DNA from: a bacterium
GTDB taxonomy: Bacteria; Zixibacteria; MSB-5A5; GN15; FEB-12
Assembly: GCA_030668045.1 (NCBI GenBank)
Contig: DAOUUR010000056.1
Span: 1 to 9,558, forward strand
DNA: 9,558 nucleotides
Reading direction: 5' to 3'
This document shows positions 1 to 5,609 of the stretch, piece by piece. Under the pieces are notes generated by a model that saw nothing but the letters and a program-made list of their open reading frames with translations, was not told the DNA's origin and made no database searches. The translations under genes and the position numbers were made by a program. Positions within the stretch are counted from its first letter, which is position 1, and every line of letters begins with the position of its first letter.

Positions 1-1
1 A

Positions 2-463
2 GCCGTGCTGGGTAAAGCTGGCAGCGGGGGCGGGGGCGGAGCTGGCGGTCGTGGAGGCGAGCAGGGACTCGGCGGCGGCGGTGGCGGCGCTTCAATCGCT
101 ATCCTGGTCTCGGGCAATTCGCAGGCAATCATCAATAATAATACAATTATGACAGGAAACGGCGGTGCTGGAGGCGCAGGCGCACAGGGTGGCGATCCTG
201 GAACGCCCGGTGCCGGCGCTGCCGGAGGTGGCGGGAACCTTTGGGGAGGAGCAGGTGGTAAAGGCGGCAACGGTGGAGCCGGGAAAGCTGGCGGCACCGG
301 CGGGGGCGGCGGCGGCGGCCCATCTATCGGCATCGTCGAGGCTGCATTAAGTACCACGACGCGTTCTGACAACACCTTCACTCTTGGTTCCGGCGGCTCG
401 GGTGGCTCAAGTTCGGGCAACGCGGGCGCCAACGGCCAGGTCGTGGATTACGTGAAGCGCTAG
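2..463 (+). CDS. Glycine-rich repeat protein, C-terminal part (5' end outside the window)
   Basis: The frame is open from the left edge to a TAG stop at 461-463, so this is probably the tail of a longer protein. A GTG at 5 has no visible ribosome binding site and is not taken as a true start. The sequence is dominated by Gly-Gly-Ala/Asn/Lys stretches. Two units can be aligned: a poly-Gly run followed by SIAIL and a polar NNNT segment (near 89-160), and a poly-Gly run followed by SIGIV and a DNTFT segment (near 320-390), about 77 residues apart. The alternation of a hydrophobic strand, an Asn/Thr turn and a Gly-rich loop resembles the glycine-rich, beta-helix-like surface proteins annotated as PGRS-like in myxobacteria and other bacteria. 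A secreted or surface role is inferred. The final residues (QVVDYVKR) are not glycine-rich and show no sorting signal. The function is unknown. Confidence 0.7.
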   Translation, partial: AVLGKAGSGGGGGAGGRGGEQGLGGGGGGASIAILVSGNSQAIINNNTIMTGNGGAGGAGAQGGDPGTPGAGAAGGGGNLWGGAGGKGGNGGAGKAGGTGGGGGGGPSIGIVEAALSTTTRSDNTFTLGSGGSGGSSSGNAGANGQVVDYVKR

Positions 464-556
464 ATCATAGGTCGGTTGCGGACATTCTCCGTTCCGGGCA
501 CAACACATATTGACGTCGTTGCTTTTCGCGGCGACTGCGCAACACTGTGCGATACG

Positions 557-585
557 CACCCCACAGCGGGATACGCTGTGGGGCG
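557..585. repeat. Perfect intergenic hairpin between convergent genes
   Basis: The arms CCCCACAGCG (559-568) and CGCTGTGGGG (574-583) are perfect reverse complements around a 5-base loop. One further C-G pair at 557/585 lies beyond a mismatch. The hairpin sits between the 3' ends of two convergent genes, so it could stop transcription from both sides. However, neither flank has a T-run, so a standard rho-independent terminator is not supported. It may instead be a REP-like element. The rest of 464-652 shows no gene that I can support. Confidence 0.6.
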
Positions 586-652
586 CGGGACGAAGTGCGA
601 TTGGGGGTGAAAGACTCCCTATTCTTCAGGGCCGCTGGGGTACCGCGCTACG

Positions 653-1630
653 TTACTCCCTCGATATCAGAATCTGCCCGTTCGCACCGATCGCAATGCA
701 AATATCTTCCCGGCACTCAACATCCAGAAGCATACCCCCTAGTGTATCGTATGCAATTGTCCATTTGTTGCCATCACGAGAAGTCAGTATAGTGGCAGCA
801 TAATCCCGTTGACCACCGACAGCAATGAACTGCTCACCGGTCCAGACAACCTTTCTGAGATCGCTTCTAGTATAACGATTAGTACTGTGCCAGGTCTCTC
901 CATCCTCCGATACTGCAATGACACCGTATAAACCAACCGCTACATACTTTCGCCCATTATGCGTCACAGATCGAAGGTGATAAGGGACTATCGTGTCGCT
1001 GAAAATCCAGTCGGTCGCGTCCCGTGACGTTTTTATTCTTCTGTCCGATCCGACGCCGACGTAGAGAGAATCGAAACGCACGATCGAAAAGAAAGCACCG
1101 GAAAGGTATCCATTTAGGCCGCTCCACTCAAAGCCGTTTCTTGAACCTATCAGCGACATTATTTGCATCCCGGAATGTGCTGCAATGAATCCGGTTTCAT
1201 GCCACTGCACAAATCGGAGCGGTTCAAGGTAATTGCTTGGATGTTTAGCCCAGTCCAATCCATCTCGAGATGTATAGCAGAATCTGACATCAGGATACAT
1301 GTAGAATTGACTGGTATCGCAGACAACGTGCCTTGCCCCGTAAACATTTGACATAGTAGTCCACGTGAGACCGTCTTCCGAGCGAAGAATTGTCTCCGAC
1401 CCTACTATCACAAATGCGGATCCGCTTGAAGCTATCGATCTAAGGTAATCCTCTGACTGTACACTCTGCTCCACGGCAATCCAGTTATCACCAACTATTG
1501 CCGAGGGAGTACTCGATCGATGGGTGTTACATTGGCTTACGCAGGTCAAGCTGCATGCCATAGCCAAAAGAATCAAAGCGATGGTTCCGGGATTAGAGAC
1601 GGCCCAAAGTACTCGTTTTTTCATAAACAT
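653..1630 (-). CDS. Secreted Asp-box (BNR-like) beta-propeller protein
   Basis: This is a 325-residue protein with a basic N-terminus and a hydrophobic segment (about residues 14-30), consistent with Sec export. Three cysteines follow (26, 30, 34), but none sits in a clean lipobox, so lipid anchoring is uncertain. The mature part contains six Asp-box motifs of the form S-x-[DN]-[GA]-x-x-W at about residues 84, 121, 163, 202, 241 and 284, spaced 37-43 residues apart. Each is preceded by a strand of the type 'F/Y-(I/V)-A-V-G', as in sialidase/BNR-type propellers. No sialidase arginine triad or other catalytic signature was recognised, so it is more likely a structural or binding propeller than an enzyme. 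The first ATG has GGAG only 4 bases upstream. The ATG at 1624 (MKKRVLW) has it 10 bases upstream and may be the real start. Base composition looks more AT-rich than the neighbouring metabolic genes. The ligand is unknown. Confidence 0.8.
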   Translation of the reverse strand: MFMKKRVLWAVSNPGTIALILLAMACSLTCVSQCNTHRSSTPSAIVGDNWIAVEQSVQSEDYLRSIASSGSAFVIVGSETILRSEDGLTWTTMSNVYGARHVVCDTSQFYMYPDVRFCYTSRDGLDWAKHPSNYLEPLRFVQWHETGFIAAHSGMQIMSLIGSRNGFEWSGLNGYLSGAFFSIVRFDSLYVGVGSDRRIKTSRDATDWIFSDTIVPYHLRSVTHNGRKYVAVGLYGVIAVSEDGETWHSTNRYTRSDLRKVVWTGEQFIAVGGQRDYAATILTSRDGNKWTIAYDTLGGMLLDVECREDICIAIGANGQILISRE

Positions 1631-1668
1631 AGCACTCCATATCTAAGTTGCTACCCCTTCTTATTGCC

Positions 1669-1697
1669 ATAATACCAAAATGGACAATTTAATGCAA
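1669..1697 (-). promoter_or_regulatory. Candidate sigma-70-type promoter for the Asp-box gene
   Basis: On the minus strand TTGCAT (1692-1697) and TATTAT (1669-1674) are separated by 17 bases. The -10 hexamer matches the consensus at five of six positions and the -35 at three. Transcription would start near 1662, giving a leader of about 30 bases. Confidence 0.4.
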
Positions 1698-1702
1698 TAG
1701 AA

Positions 1703-1731
1703 AAAGCCGCGGGGTCTGTACCCGCGGCTTT
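1703..1731 (-). terminator. Rho-independent terminator of the mevalonate-entry operon
   Basis: The arms AAAGCCGCGGG (1703-1713) and CCCGCGGCTTT (1721-1731) form a perfect 11-bp stem with a 7-base loop. Read on the minus strand, the stem is followed by a T-rich run (CTTTTTCTATT), the normal orientation for stopping transcription coming from the DUF35 gene about 95 bases away. It lies directly upstream of the promoter of the next minus-strand gene and would insulate it. Confidence 0.8.
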
Positions 1732-1745
1732 CTGTGTTCTGTTGC

Positions 1746-1806
1746 CATGCTTCGACTACGCTCAGCATGACCCGGCATGGCCGGTCCTAAGACAGGCTAT
1801 GCCTGT
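1746..1806. repeat. Cluster of three short hairpins downstream of the DUF35 gene
   Basis: Three inverted repeats follow each other: CATGCT/AGCATG with a 12-base loop (1746-1769), CCGG/CCGG around CATGG (1772-1784), and ACAGGC/GCCTGT with a 3-base loop (1792-1806). Their centres are about 20 bases apart. None has a T-run, and the true terminator lies further downstream. The first hairpin shares its loop with the hairpin at 5360-5383, which points to a dispersed repeat family rather than chance. Confidence 0.5.
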
Positions 1807-1824
1807 GCGACTAAGACTAACTTG

Positions 1825-2226
1825 CTAGTACCACTTGGGGACGAATTTGTAGCCGTAGCTTATCACACCGTGGTCGGCTTCGGCTTGGATCTTGCGGAAC
1901 TCAATCCGTACTTCCATCCCAATCTTAACTTTAGTGGTATCGCAGTCGGTCATCTGTGCCATCAAACGCGTACCATCGGTAAGCTCGACAACCGCCAATG
2001 CGTACGGTGCCTGATCGCCCCATTGTGGCGGTGCGATTTGAATGATGGTATAGGTGATGACCTTCCCCGTCTCGGGCAGGGTTACCATTTCCTGTTCGGT
2101 ATCACCGGTTACCGGATCAACCATCCGCTTGGGGAAATACGTCTTGCCGGACTTGGTGAACTTGGTCGCTTCAAGACGATAGCGATGCGGATACTCGCGC
2201 CAGTTTCTGGAACTGAACATAGTCAT
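1825..2226 (-). CDS. DUF35 OB-fold protein, scaffold of thiolase/HMG-CoA synthase
   Basis: This is a 133-residue protein with the layout of archaeal DUF35 proteins: an N-terminal helix (SRNWREYPHRYRLEATKF), a degenerate zinc-ribbon segment (about residues 19-45), and an OB-fold with 'GKVITYTIIQIAPP', 'PYALAVVEL', 'AQMTDCD', 'IGMEV' and the end motif 'YGYKFVP'. In methanogens this protein joins thiolase and HMG-CoA synthase so that acetoacetyl-CoA passes between them through a shared CoA-binding site. Here it is the last gene after both enzymes, which fits that role. Its ATG overlaps the thiolase TAA by one base, and a strong GGAGGTGG lies just upstream. A second ATG at 2220 is a possible alternative start. 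Oddity: the four cysteines expected in the zinc ribbon are all absent. The only cysteine is in the OB-fold (MTDCD). Confidence 0.85.
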   Translation of the reverse strand: MTMFSSRNWREYPHRYRLEATKFTKSGKTYFPKRMVDPVTGDTEQEMVTLPETGKVITYTIIQIAPPQWGDQAPYALAVVELTDGTRLMAQMTDCDTTKVKIGMEVRIEFRKIQAEADHGVISYGYKFVPKWY

Positions 2227-3386
2227 TATGCCACCTCCAATATGTGAACCACCGATGAGCCGCCTGAACCACCCATATTCTGAGCCATAGCGATTTTCGG
2301 TGAGTTCGGAATCTGGCGGCCCTTTTCCGCCTGTCCGGTTAGTTGTTTGTAGACTTCCACGACCTGCGCAACACCAGTGGCGCCGACCGGGTGGCCTTTG
2401 GATTTCAAACCGCCCGAGGAGTTGATCGGGAACGCGCCGTCAAGTGCCGACTCACCGGCGAGGAACGCCGGACCGGCTTTGCCTGGTTTGTATTTGCCGA
2501 TTGACTCGGCCACCATGATCTCAGCGATCGTAAAACAATCATGCACTTCGGCAAACTGCATATCGCCGATTTTCTTTCCGGCCATCTTGAAAGCACCGGC
2601 GGCGGCAATCGTCGCAGCTTTGATCGTCGCCATGTCGTCACGCTGAGCCAGTTGGATCGTATCGGTGCCGATACCGGAACCGAGGATTTTGATGTACGGC
2701 TTGCCGAGTTTCTTGGCTATATCGACAGTCGTCACAATCACAGCCGCGGCGCCGTCGGTGATCGGAGAACAATCAAGAATACGCAACGGATTGGCCACCA
2801 TCACCGAACTCTCAACACGCTCCTTAGTCACCTTAAACGGATACTGCGCATCGGGGTTCATCGAGCCGTTATTATGATTCTTGACCGCAACAGCCGAAAG
2901 CATGTCACGAGTCGTACCGTACTGCGCCATGTGAACGTGGGCCATCATAGCGTAGAGACCGGGGAATGTTGCCCCGTGGAAAACTTCATATTCCTGATCG
3001 GCCGCCGCCGCCAGGGCATCAGTGGCCTCGTCGCCGGAACAGTCGGTCATTTTTTCAACACCGGAGGCCATCACGATATCAGATATCCCGGAAGCTACTT
3101 CGATAAATGCTGAACGAACAGCCAAACCGCCGGAAGCACAGGCAGACTCAACACGGGTAGCCGGAAGACCGGGCATACCCATATAGTCGGTAAGGAGCGA
3201 TGCTAAATGCTCCTGACCAACAAACAGACCACTCGTCATACATCCGACATACATTGAGTCGAGATGGTCAACACCGGCGTTCTTAATAGCATTGAGCGCA
3301 GCTTCGGTGTGAAGGCAACGAAGGGACTGACGCCAGACCTCGCCCCATTTGGACATGCCGACACCAACAACACAAACTTCTCTCAT
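2226..3386 (-). CDS. Acetoacetyl-CoA thiolase, archaeal/SCP2-like type
   Basis: This 386-residue thiolase would condense two acetyl-CoA to acetoacetyl-CoA, the first step of the mevalonate route. It closely follows the methanogen thiolases of the HMG-CoA synthase operon, with shared stretches such as 'SGLFVGQEH', 'GVEKMTD', 'FPGLYAM' and '[11 protein letters not shown]'-like '[11 protein letters not shown]'. The nucleophile is Cys83 in 'ESACASGG'. His282 lies in 'EVHDCF' and His332 in 'GHPVGATG'. The C-terminal cysteine loop of classical biosynthetic thiolases is replaced by 'NMGGSGG', as is usual in the SCP2-like branch. The start is fixed by AGGAGGTGA, which overlaps the stop codon of the upstream synthase gene. 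It is the middle gene of three, with 14 bases to the synthase and a 1-base overlap with the DUF35 gene, so co-translation is likely. Confidence 0.93.
   Translation of the reverse strand: MREVCVVGVGMSKWGEVWRQSLRCLHTEAALNAIKNAGVDHLDSMYVGCMTSGLFVGQEHLASLLTDYMGMPGLPATRVESACASGGLAVRSAFIEVASGISDIVMASGVEKMTDCSGDEATDALAAAADQEYEVFHGATFPGLYAMMAHVHMAQYGTTRDMLSAVAVKNHNNGSMNPDAQYPFKVTKERVESSVMVANPLRILDCSPITDGAAAVIVTTVDIAKKLGKPYIKILGSGIGTDTIQLAQRDDMATIKAATIAAAGAFKMAGKKIGDMQFAEVHDCFTIAEIMVAESIGKYKPGKAGPAFLAGESALDGAFPINSSGGLKSKGHPVGATGVAQVVEVYKQLTGQAEKGRQIPNSPKIAMAQNMGGSGGSSVVHILEVA
2231..2238 (-). promoter_or_regulatory. Strong ribosome binding site for the DUF35 gene
   Basis: GGAGGTGG on the minus strand lies inside the last codons of the thiolase gene. 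With GGAGG as the core, 7 bases separate it from the ATG at 2226. It supports that start over the in-frame ATG at 2220 and fits translational coupling. Confidence 0.7.
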
Positions 3387-3393
3387 CGTCTTC

Positions 3394-3402
3394 TCACCTC
3401 CT
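3394..3402 (-). promoter_or_regulatory. Strong ribosome binding site for the thiolase gene
   Basis: AGGAGGTGA on the minus strand overlaps the TAG stop of the HMG-CoA synthase gene and lies 7 bases before the thiolase ATG. It fixes the thiolase start and shows that both genes are read from one message. Confidence 0.8.
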
Positions 3403-4450
3403 AAGCGTTCTTTTTAATTTTATGGCGATACTTCGCGTAAGTACCGTAATCAATATAGATCACGTTCTCATCGAGAAGCTTTTTCGTTCTAACAGCCAGG
3501 TCGCGAACTTCGTCGATGCGATCGGTAACTTTCCAGACGAACGCATCGGAACCAGCACCTGAACCGTAGGAACACATCAGAATCATATCGCCGGGCTTGG
3601 CAATATCAAGCGTCGCAGAAAGACCAACCGGTGATGCGCCCGAGTAGGTGTTACCGAGAGTCGGGGCCAGCCAGCCGGGATCGATCTGTTCCTGCGTGAA
3701 ACCCTGTTCCAGAGCAACGCGCTGGGGGAACTTACCGTTGGGCTGATGGAAAATGGCATAATTGAAATCGGACGGCTTCATGCCGGCCTTTTTCAGGATA
3801 GCACTGGTAGCGCCTTTGGTGTGAGCGAAGTACGCCTCTTCACCGGTAAACCGGCCACCATGCTGGGGGTAAAACTGATGTTCGCGCCGCCAGAAATCGG
3901 GCATATCGGTCATGTACGAATGCGTGAACAGACAGTCCGCAATCAGATTCTTCGAACCCATGATAAAGGCCGCCGCTCCAGCCGCTGCGGAAAATTCCAG
4001 CGCATCGGATGGCGCACCCTGCGAAGTATCAGCAGCTATAGCCAGCGCGTACGGCATCGCCTTAGCATCGACATGCGACAGCGCGACGAACATCGCCTCG
4101 GAGCCGGCCTTGCAGGCAAACTCGAAATCGGCACAATGGATGTCGGGAGTCGCGCCGAGAGCTTCGGCTACCGTCGTCCCGGATGGCTTAACGGCGTAAG
4201 GGTGCGATTCGGAGCCGATGTAGATAGCACCGATATCTTTTGGGTCAACCCCTCCGGAACGCCTCAGGGCGTTTTTGGCTGCTTCGACCGACAGAGTGAT
4301 AGTGTCCATGTCGGGTGGGGGGACCGATTTTTCACGAAGCATCAGCCCTTTCTTGTACGATGGGGCATCGGCGCCCCAGACTTTGGCGATTTCCTCCACC
4401 TTAATCCGATGTCGCGGAAGGTGGGCTCCATATCCAACAATTCCTGCCAT
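3401..4450 (-). CDS. Hydroxymethylglutaryl-CoA synthase, archaeal type
   Basis: This 349-residue protein would condense acetyl-CoA with acetoacetyl-CoA to give HMG-CoA, the committed carbon skeleton for isoprenoids. The N-terminus '[24 protein letters not shown]' and the block '[24 protein letters not shown]' are near-identical in pattern to methanogen HMG-CoA synthases, and the length matches them (about 345-350) rather than the longer eukaryotic or Gram-positive forms. The expected catalytic Glu-Cys-His set is visible: Glu81 in '[10 protein letters not shown]', Cys113 in '[10 protein letters not shown]', and His235 in 'FHQPNGKFP'. The substrate pocket motif 'GNTYSGASP' and the C-terminal '[10 protein letters not shown]' are also present. 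It is the first gene of the operon. The minus-strand GAGG 5 bases before the ATG serves as the ribosome binding site, and the promoter lies about 70 bases further up. No HMG-CoA reductase or mevalonate kinase is in the window. Confidence 0.94.
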   Translation of the reverse strand: MAGIVGYGAHLPRHRIKVEEIAKVWGADAPSYKKGLMLREKSVPPPDMDTITLSVEAAKNALRRSGGVDPKDIGAIYIGSESHPYAVKPSGTTVAEALGATPDIHCADFEFACKAGSEAMFVALSHVDAKAMPYALAIAADTSQGAPSDALEFSAAAGAAAFIMGSKNLIADCLFTHSYMTDMPDFWRREHQFYPQHGGRFTGEEAYFAHTKGATSAILKKAGMKPSDFNYAIFHQPNGKFPQRVALEQGFTQEQIDPGWLAPTLGNTYSGASPVGLSATLDIAKPGDMILMCSYGSGAGSDAFVWKVTDRIDEVRDLAVRTKKLLDENVIYIDYGTYAKYRHKIKKNA

Positions 4451-4515
4451 ACAAACCTCGTTTCGTTGAGTTTATTTGATCGCTATCCTCTTTTTCTCGT
4501 TTCAATAGAGCCACT

Positions 4516-4543
4516 ATTATACTGCGATCCAGCGAAAAAACAA
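4516..4543 (-). promoter_or_regulatory. Candidate promoter of the mevalonate-entry operon
   Basis: On the minus strand a perfect TATAAT (4516-4521) is preceded by TTGTTT (4538-4543) with a 16-base spacer. The start of transcription would be near 4509, giving a leader of about 58 bases before the HMG-CoA synthase ATG. Just upstream of the -35 on the same strand is a 6-bp hairpin (CGGCAA/TTGCCG, 4551-4566), which may be incidental. Confidence 0.55.
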
Positions 4544-4610
4544 GTTCCGGCGGCAAGTTTTTGCCGAACAAAATAACTTTTAAGTAACTCCGCATCTGTC
4601 CGAAATAGGG

Positions 4611-4645
4611 AAGCATAGGACCTATGCGATGATTACACTATGCTT
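4611..4645. promoter_or_regulatory. Overlapping inverted repeats covering the start codon of the 4640 gene
   Basis: AAGCATAG (4611-4618) is a perfect reverse complement of CTATGCTT (4638-4645), which contains the ATG at 4640. The left arm can also pair with a nearer CTATGC: GCATAGG/CCTATGC (4613-4619 and 4621-4627) form a 7-bp palindrome around one base. The two pairings exclude each other. This could be an operator or a simple start-codon-masking RNA structure. Neither is proven. Confidence 0.4.
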
Positions 4646-5266
4646 ATGAAACTACTACTTATTCTGCTCGCGCTGGGACTGATTCTGGTCGGTGTCGGGG
4701 CGGCTCAGGATCAGGACCTGCCGGTTCCGATACCCGATATCGATGATGAAGAAGCGGTGCCCGATTCCAATACGGCCTTCTTTGAAGGTCAGGCGAGCAA
4801 TTACATCCTTTACGCTCCCGGACGGTTTCGGCTCATTGTCGAGGAGGCGATCGACGACGGATACTCGCTGGCTTATGTACCGGAAGGTGACCGCTACGAT
4901 TCTTCGGGGATGATGATTACGGCGCTGATCTACAGTTTTGGCAAGCAACGCAAAAAGACGCCGTCATACGATGAAGTAGTGCCGAGCGACACTGGAGACA
5001 TACGGTCGCATTACGGAGAGGACCTGACGTTTGAACCGCTCGACTCGATTGTCAACGCTTCGGGGGAATCAATCCGCACGTACTATCTCAACGACATGAC
5101 GCGGTTCATCCCAAATATCATGGTGGCCTATTATGACGGCGGCGAAGAGATGCTGATATTCGAACTGACCATCGCCGAAGGCTACCCCCGTTTTGTCGCC
5201 GAGGAAATCTTCCTCGGATTTCTGTCTGAATTCAAAGCCCTCAAAAAGGGCAAGCTGGGGGACTGA
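4640..5266 (+). CDS. Secreted protein of unknown function
   Basis: This is a 208-residue protein that I do not recognise. It starts with a clear signal peptide: Met-Lys, a leucine-rich core (residues 5-19) and a small-residue site near 'GAAQ' (about residue 22). An acidic proline-containing linker follows ('PVPIPDIDDEE', about 28-38), then a compact mixed alpha/beta domain. The domain opens with 'YAPGRFRLIVEEAIDDGYSLAYVPEG', has a strand 'MMITALIYSFG' (91-101), and ends with 'MLIFELTIAE' and a helix before a basic tail (KALKKGKLGD). No catalytic motif, lipobox or transmembrane segment beyond the signal was seen. The start may be 4640 or the ATG at 4646 (MKLLLIL). No good ribosome binding site precedes either. 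The gene is divergent from the mevalonate operon with 189 bases between them, and a probable terminator follows its stop directly. Confidence 0.75.
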   Translation: MLMKLLLILLALGLILVGVGAAQDQDLPVPIPDIDDEEAVPDSNTAFFEGQASNYILYAPGRFRLIVEEAIDDGYSLAYVPEGDRYDSSGMMITALIYSFGKQRKKTPSYDEVVPSDTGDIRSHYGEDLTFEPLDSIVNASGESIRTYYLNDMTRFIPNIMVAYYDGGEEMLIFELTIAEGYPRFVAEEIFLGFLSEFKALKKGKLGD

Positions 5267-5267
5267 A

Positions 5268-5291
5268 GCGGCTGACGGCTGGCCGCCTTTT
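5268..5291 (+). terminator. Probable terminator after the secreted unknown protein
   Basis: GCGGC (5268-5272) pairs with GCCGC (5282-5286) around a 9-base loop, followed by CTTTTGCTCTTCT. The stem is short and the T-run is interrupted, so strength is uncertain. Its position right after the TGA stop is as expected. Confidence 0.45.
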
Positions 5292-5316
5292 GCTCTTCTG
5301 GTAAGCTGCCTTACAA

Positions 5317-5366
5317 ATCGTCACCTTGCTTAATCATCGTCACCTTGCTTTATCATCGTCACCTTG
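5317..5366. repeat. 19-bp tandem repeat, two full copies plus a partial third
   Basis: Units start at 5317, 5336 and 5355, each opening with ATCGTCACCTTG. The first two are full 19-base units that differ at one position. The third diverges after 12 bases, exactly where the GAGCGGAGTCGA loop of the adjoining hairpin begins. Most of the gap 5267-5609 is otherwise noncoding as far as I can tell. Confidence 0.7.
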
Positions 5367-5383
5367 AGCGGAGTCGAAAGGTG
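5360..5383. repeat. Hairpin with GAGCGGAGTCGA loop (REP-like)
   Basis: CACCTT (5360-5365) pairs with AAGGTG (5378-5383) around the 12-base loop GAGCGGAGTCGA. The loop matches 11 of 12 bases of the reverse-strand loop of the hairpin at 1746-1769, while the stems differ. It follows the 19-bp tandem repeats and shares CACCTT with them. Confidence 0.6.
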
Positions 5384-5530
5384 GTTGACAGATTAGGCAG
5401 GGTACCAGGTCGGATTCCACCAGCGTTACATCCATCGAGAAACCCTGAACTCTCACATCTGTATAAAGATCAAGACGATATCCGGCAGGACGGTCAATTC
5501 GTTCTTACGCCCTATTATGCTCTTCGAGCA

Positions 5531-5559
5531 TTGATATCTGCCGGAGTCTGACCTATACT
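5531..5559 (+). promoter_or_regulatory. Sigma-70-type promoter of the Sel1-repeat gene
   Basis: TTGATA (5531-5536) and TATACT (5554-5559) are separated by exactly 17 bases. Each hexamer matches its consensus at five of six positions, making this the best promoter candidate in the window. The start would be near 5566, leaving a leader of about 44 bases to the ATG at 5610. Confidence 0.6.
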
Positions 5560-5609
5560 AAGATGGCATTGACAAACAGGCAATCAACCGTTGAACCTGG
5601 GGCACGACT

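Noticed and set aside
559..583. Rho-independent terminator between the convergent genes
   Set aside because: The stem is perfect but no T-run follows on either strand, so it is reported only as a hairpin.
653..1630. Sialidase or other enzyme call for the Asp-box protein
   Set aside because: Asp-boxes alone mark the fold. The catalytic arginines, Tyr/Glu pair and RIP motif of sialidases were not seen.
2541..3113. 190-codon plus-strand open frame opposite the thiolase gene
   Set aside because: The thiolase reading is certain from motifs. The opposite frame has no protein-like domain pattern.
4551..4566. Attenuator or terminator hairpin upstream of the mevalonate operon
   Set aside because: The hairpin with a following T-run on the minus strand lies upstream of the likely -35 box, so it would not be in the operon transcript, and no gene ends there.
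3746..4576. 276-codon plus-strand open frame opposite HMG-CoA synthase
   Set aside because: It is antisense to a strongly conserved gene and crosses its promoter. No ribosome binding site or known motif is present.
5317..5366. Possible CRISPR-like repeats
   Set aside because: The 19-base units are directly adjacent with no spacers, and there are no cas genes nearby.
5345..5551. Small open frame of 68 codons in the gap before the Sel1 gene
   Set aside because: It would start at a TTG inside the 19-bp tandem repeats, run through the hairpin, and lacks a ribosome binding site. Its end overlaps the promoter of the next gene. I recognise no homology.
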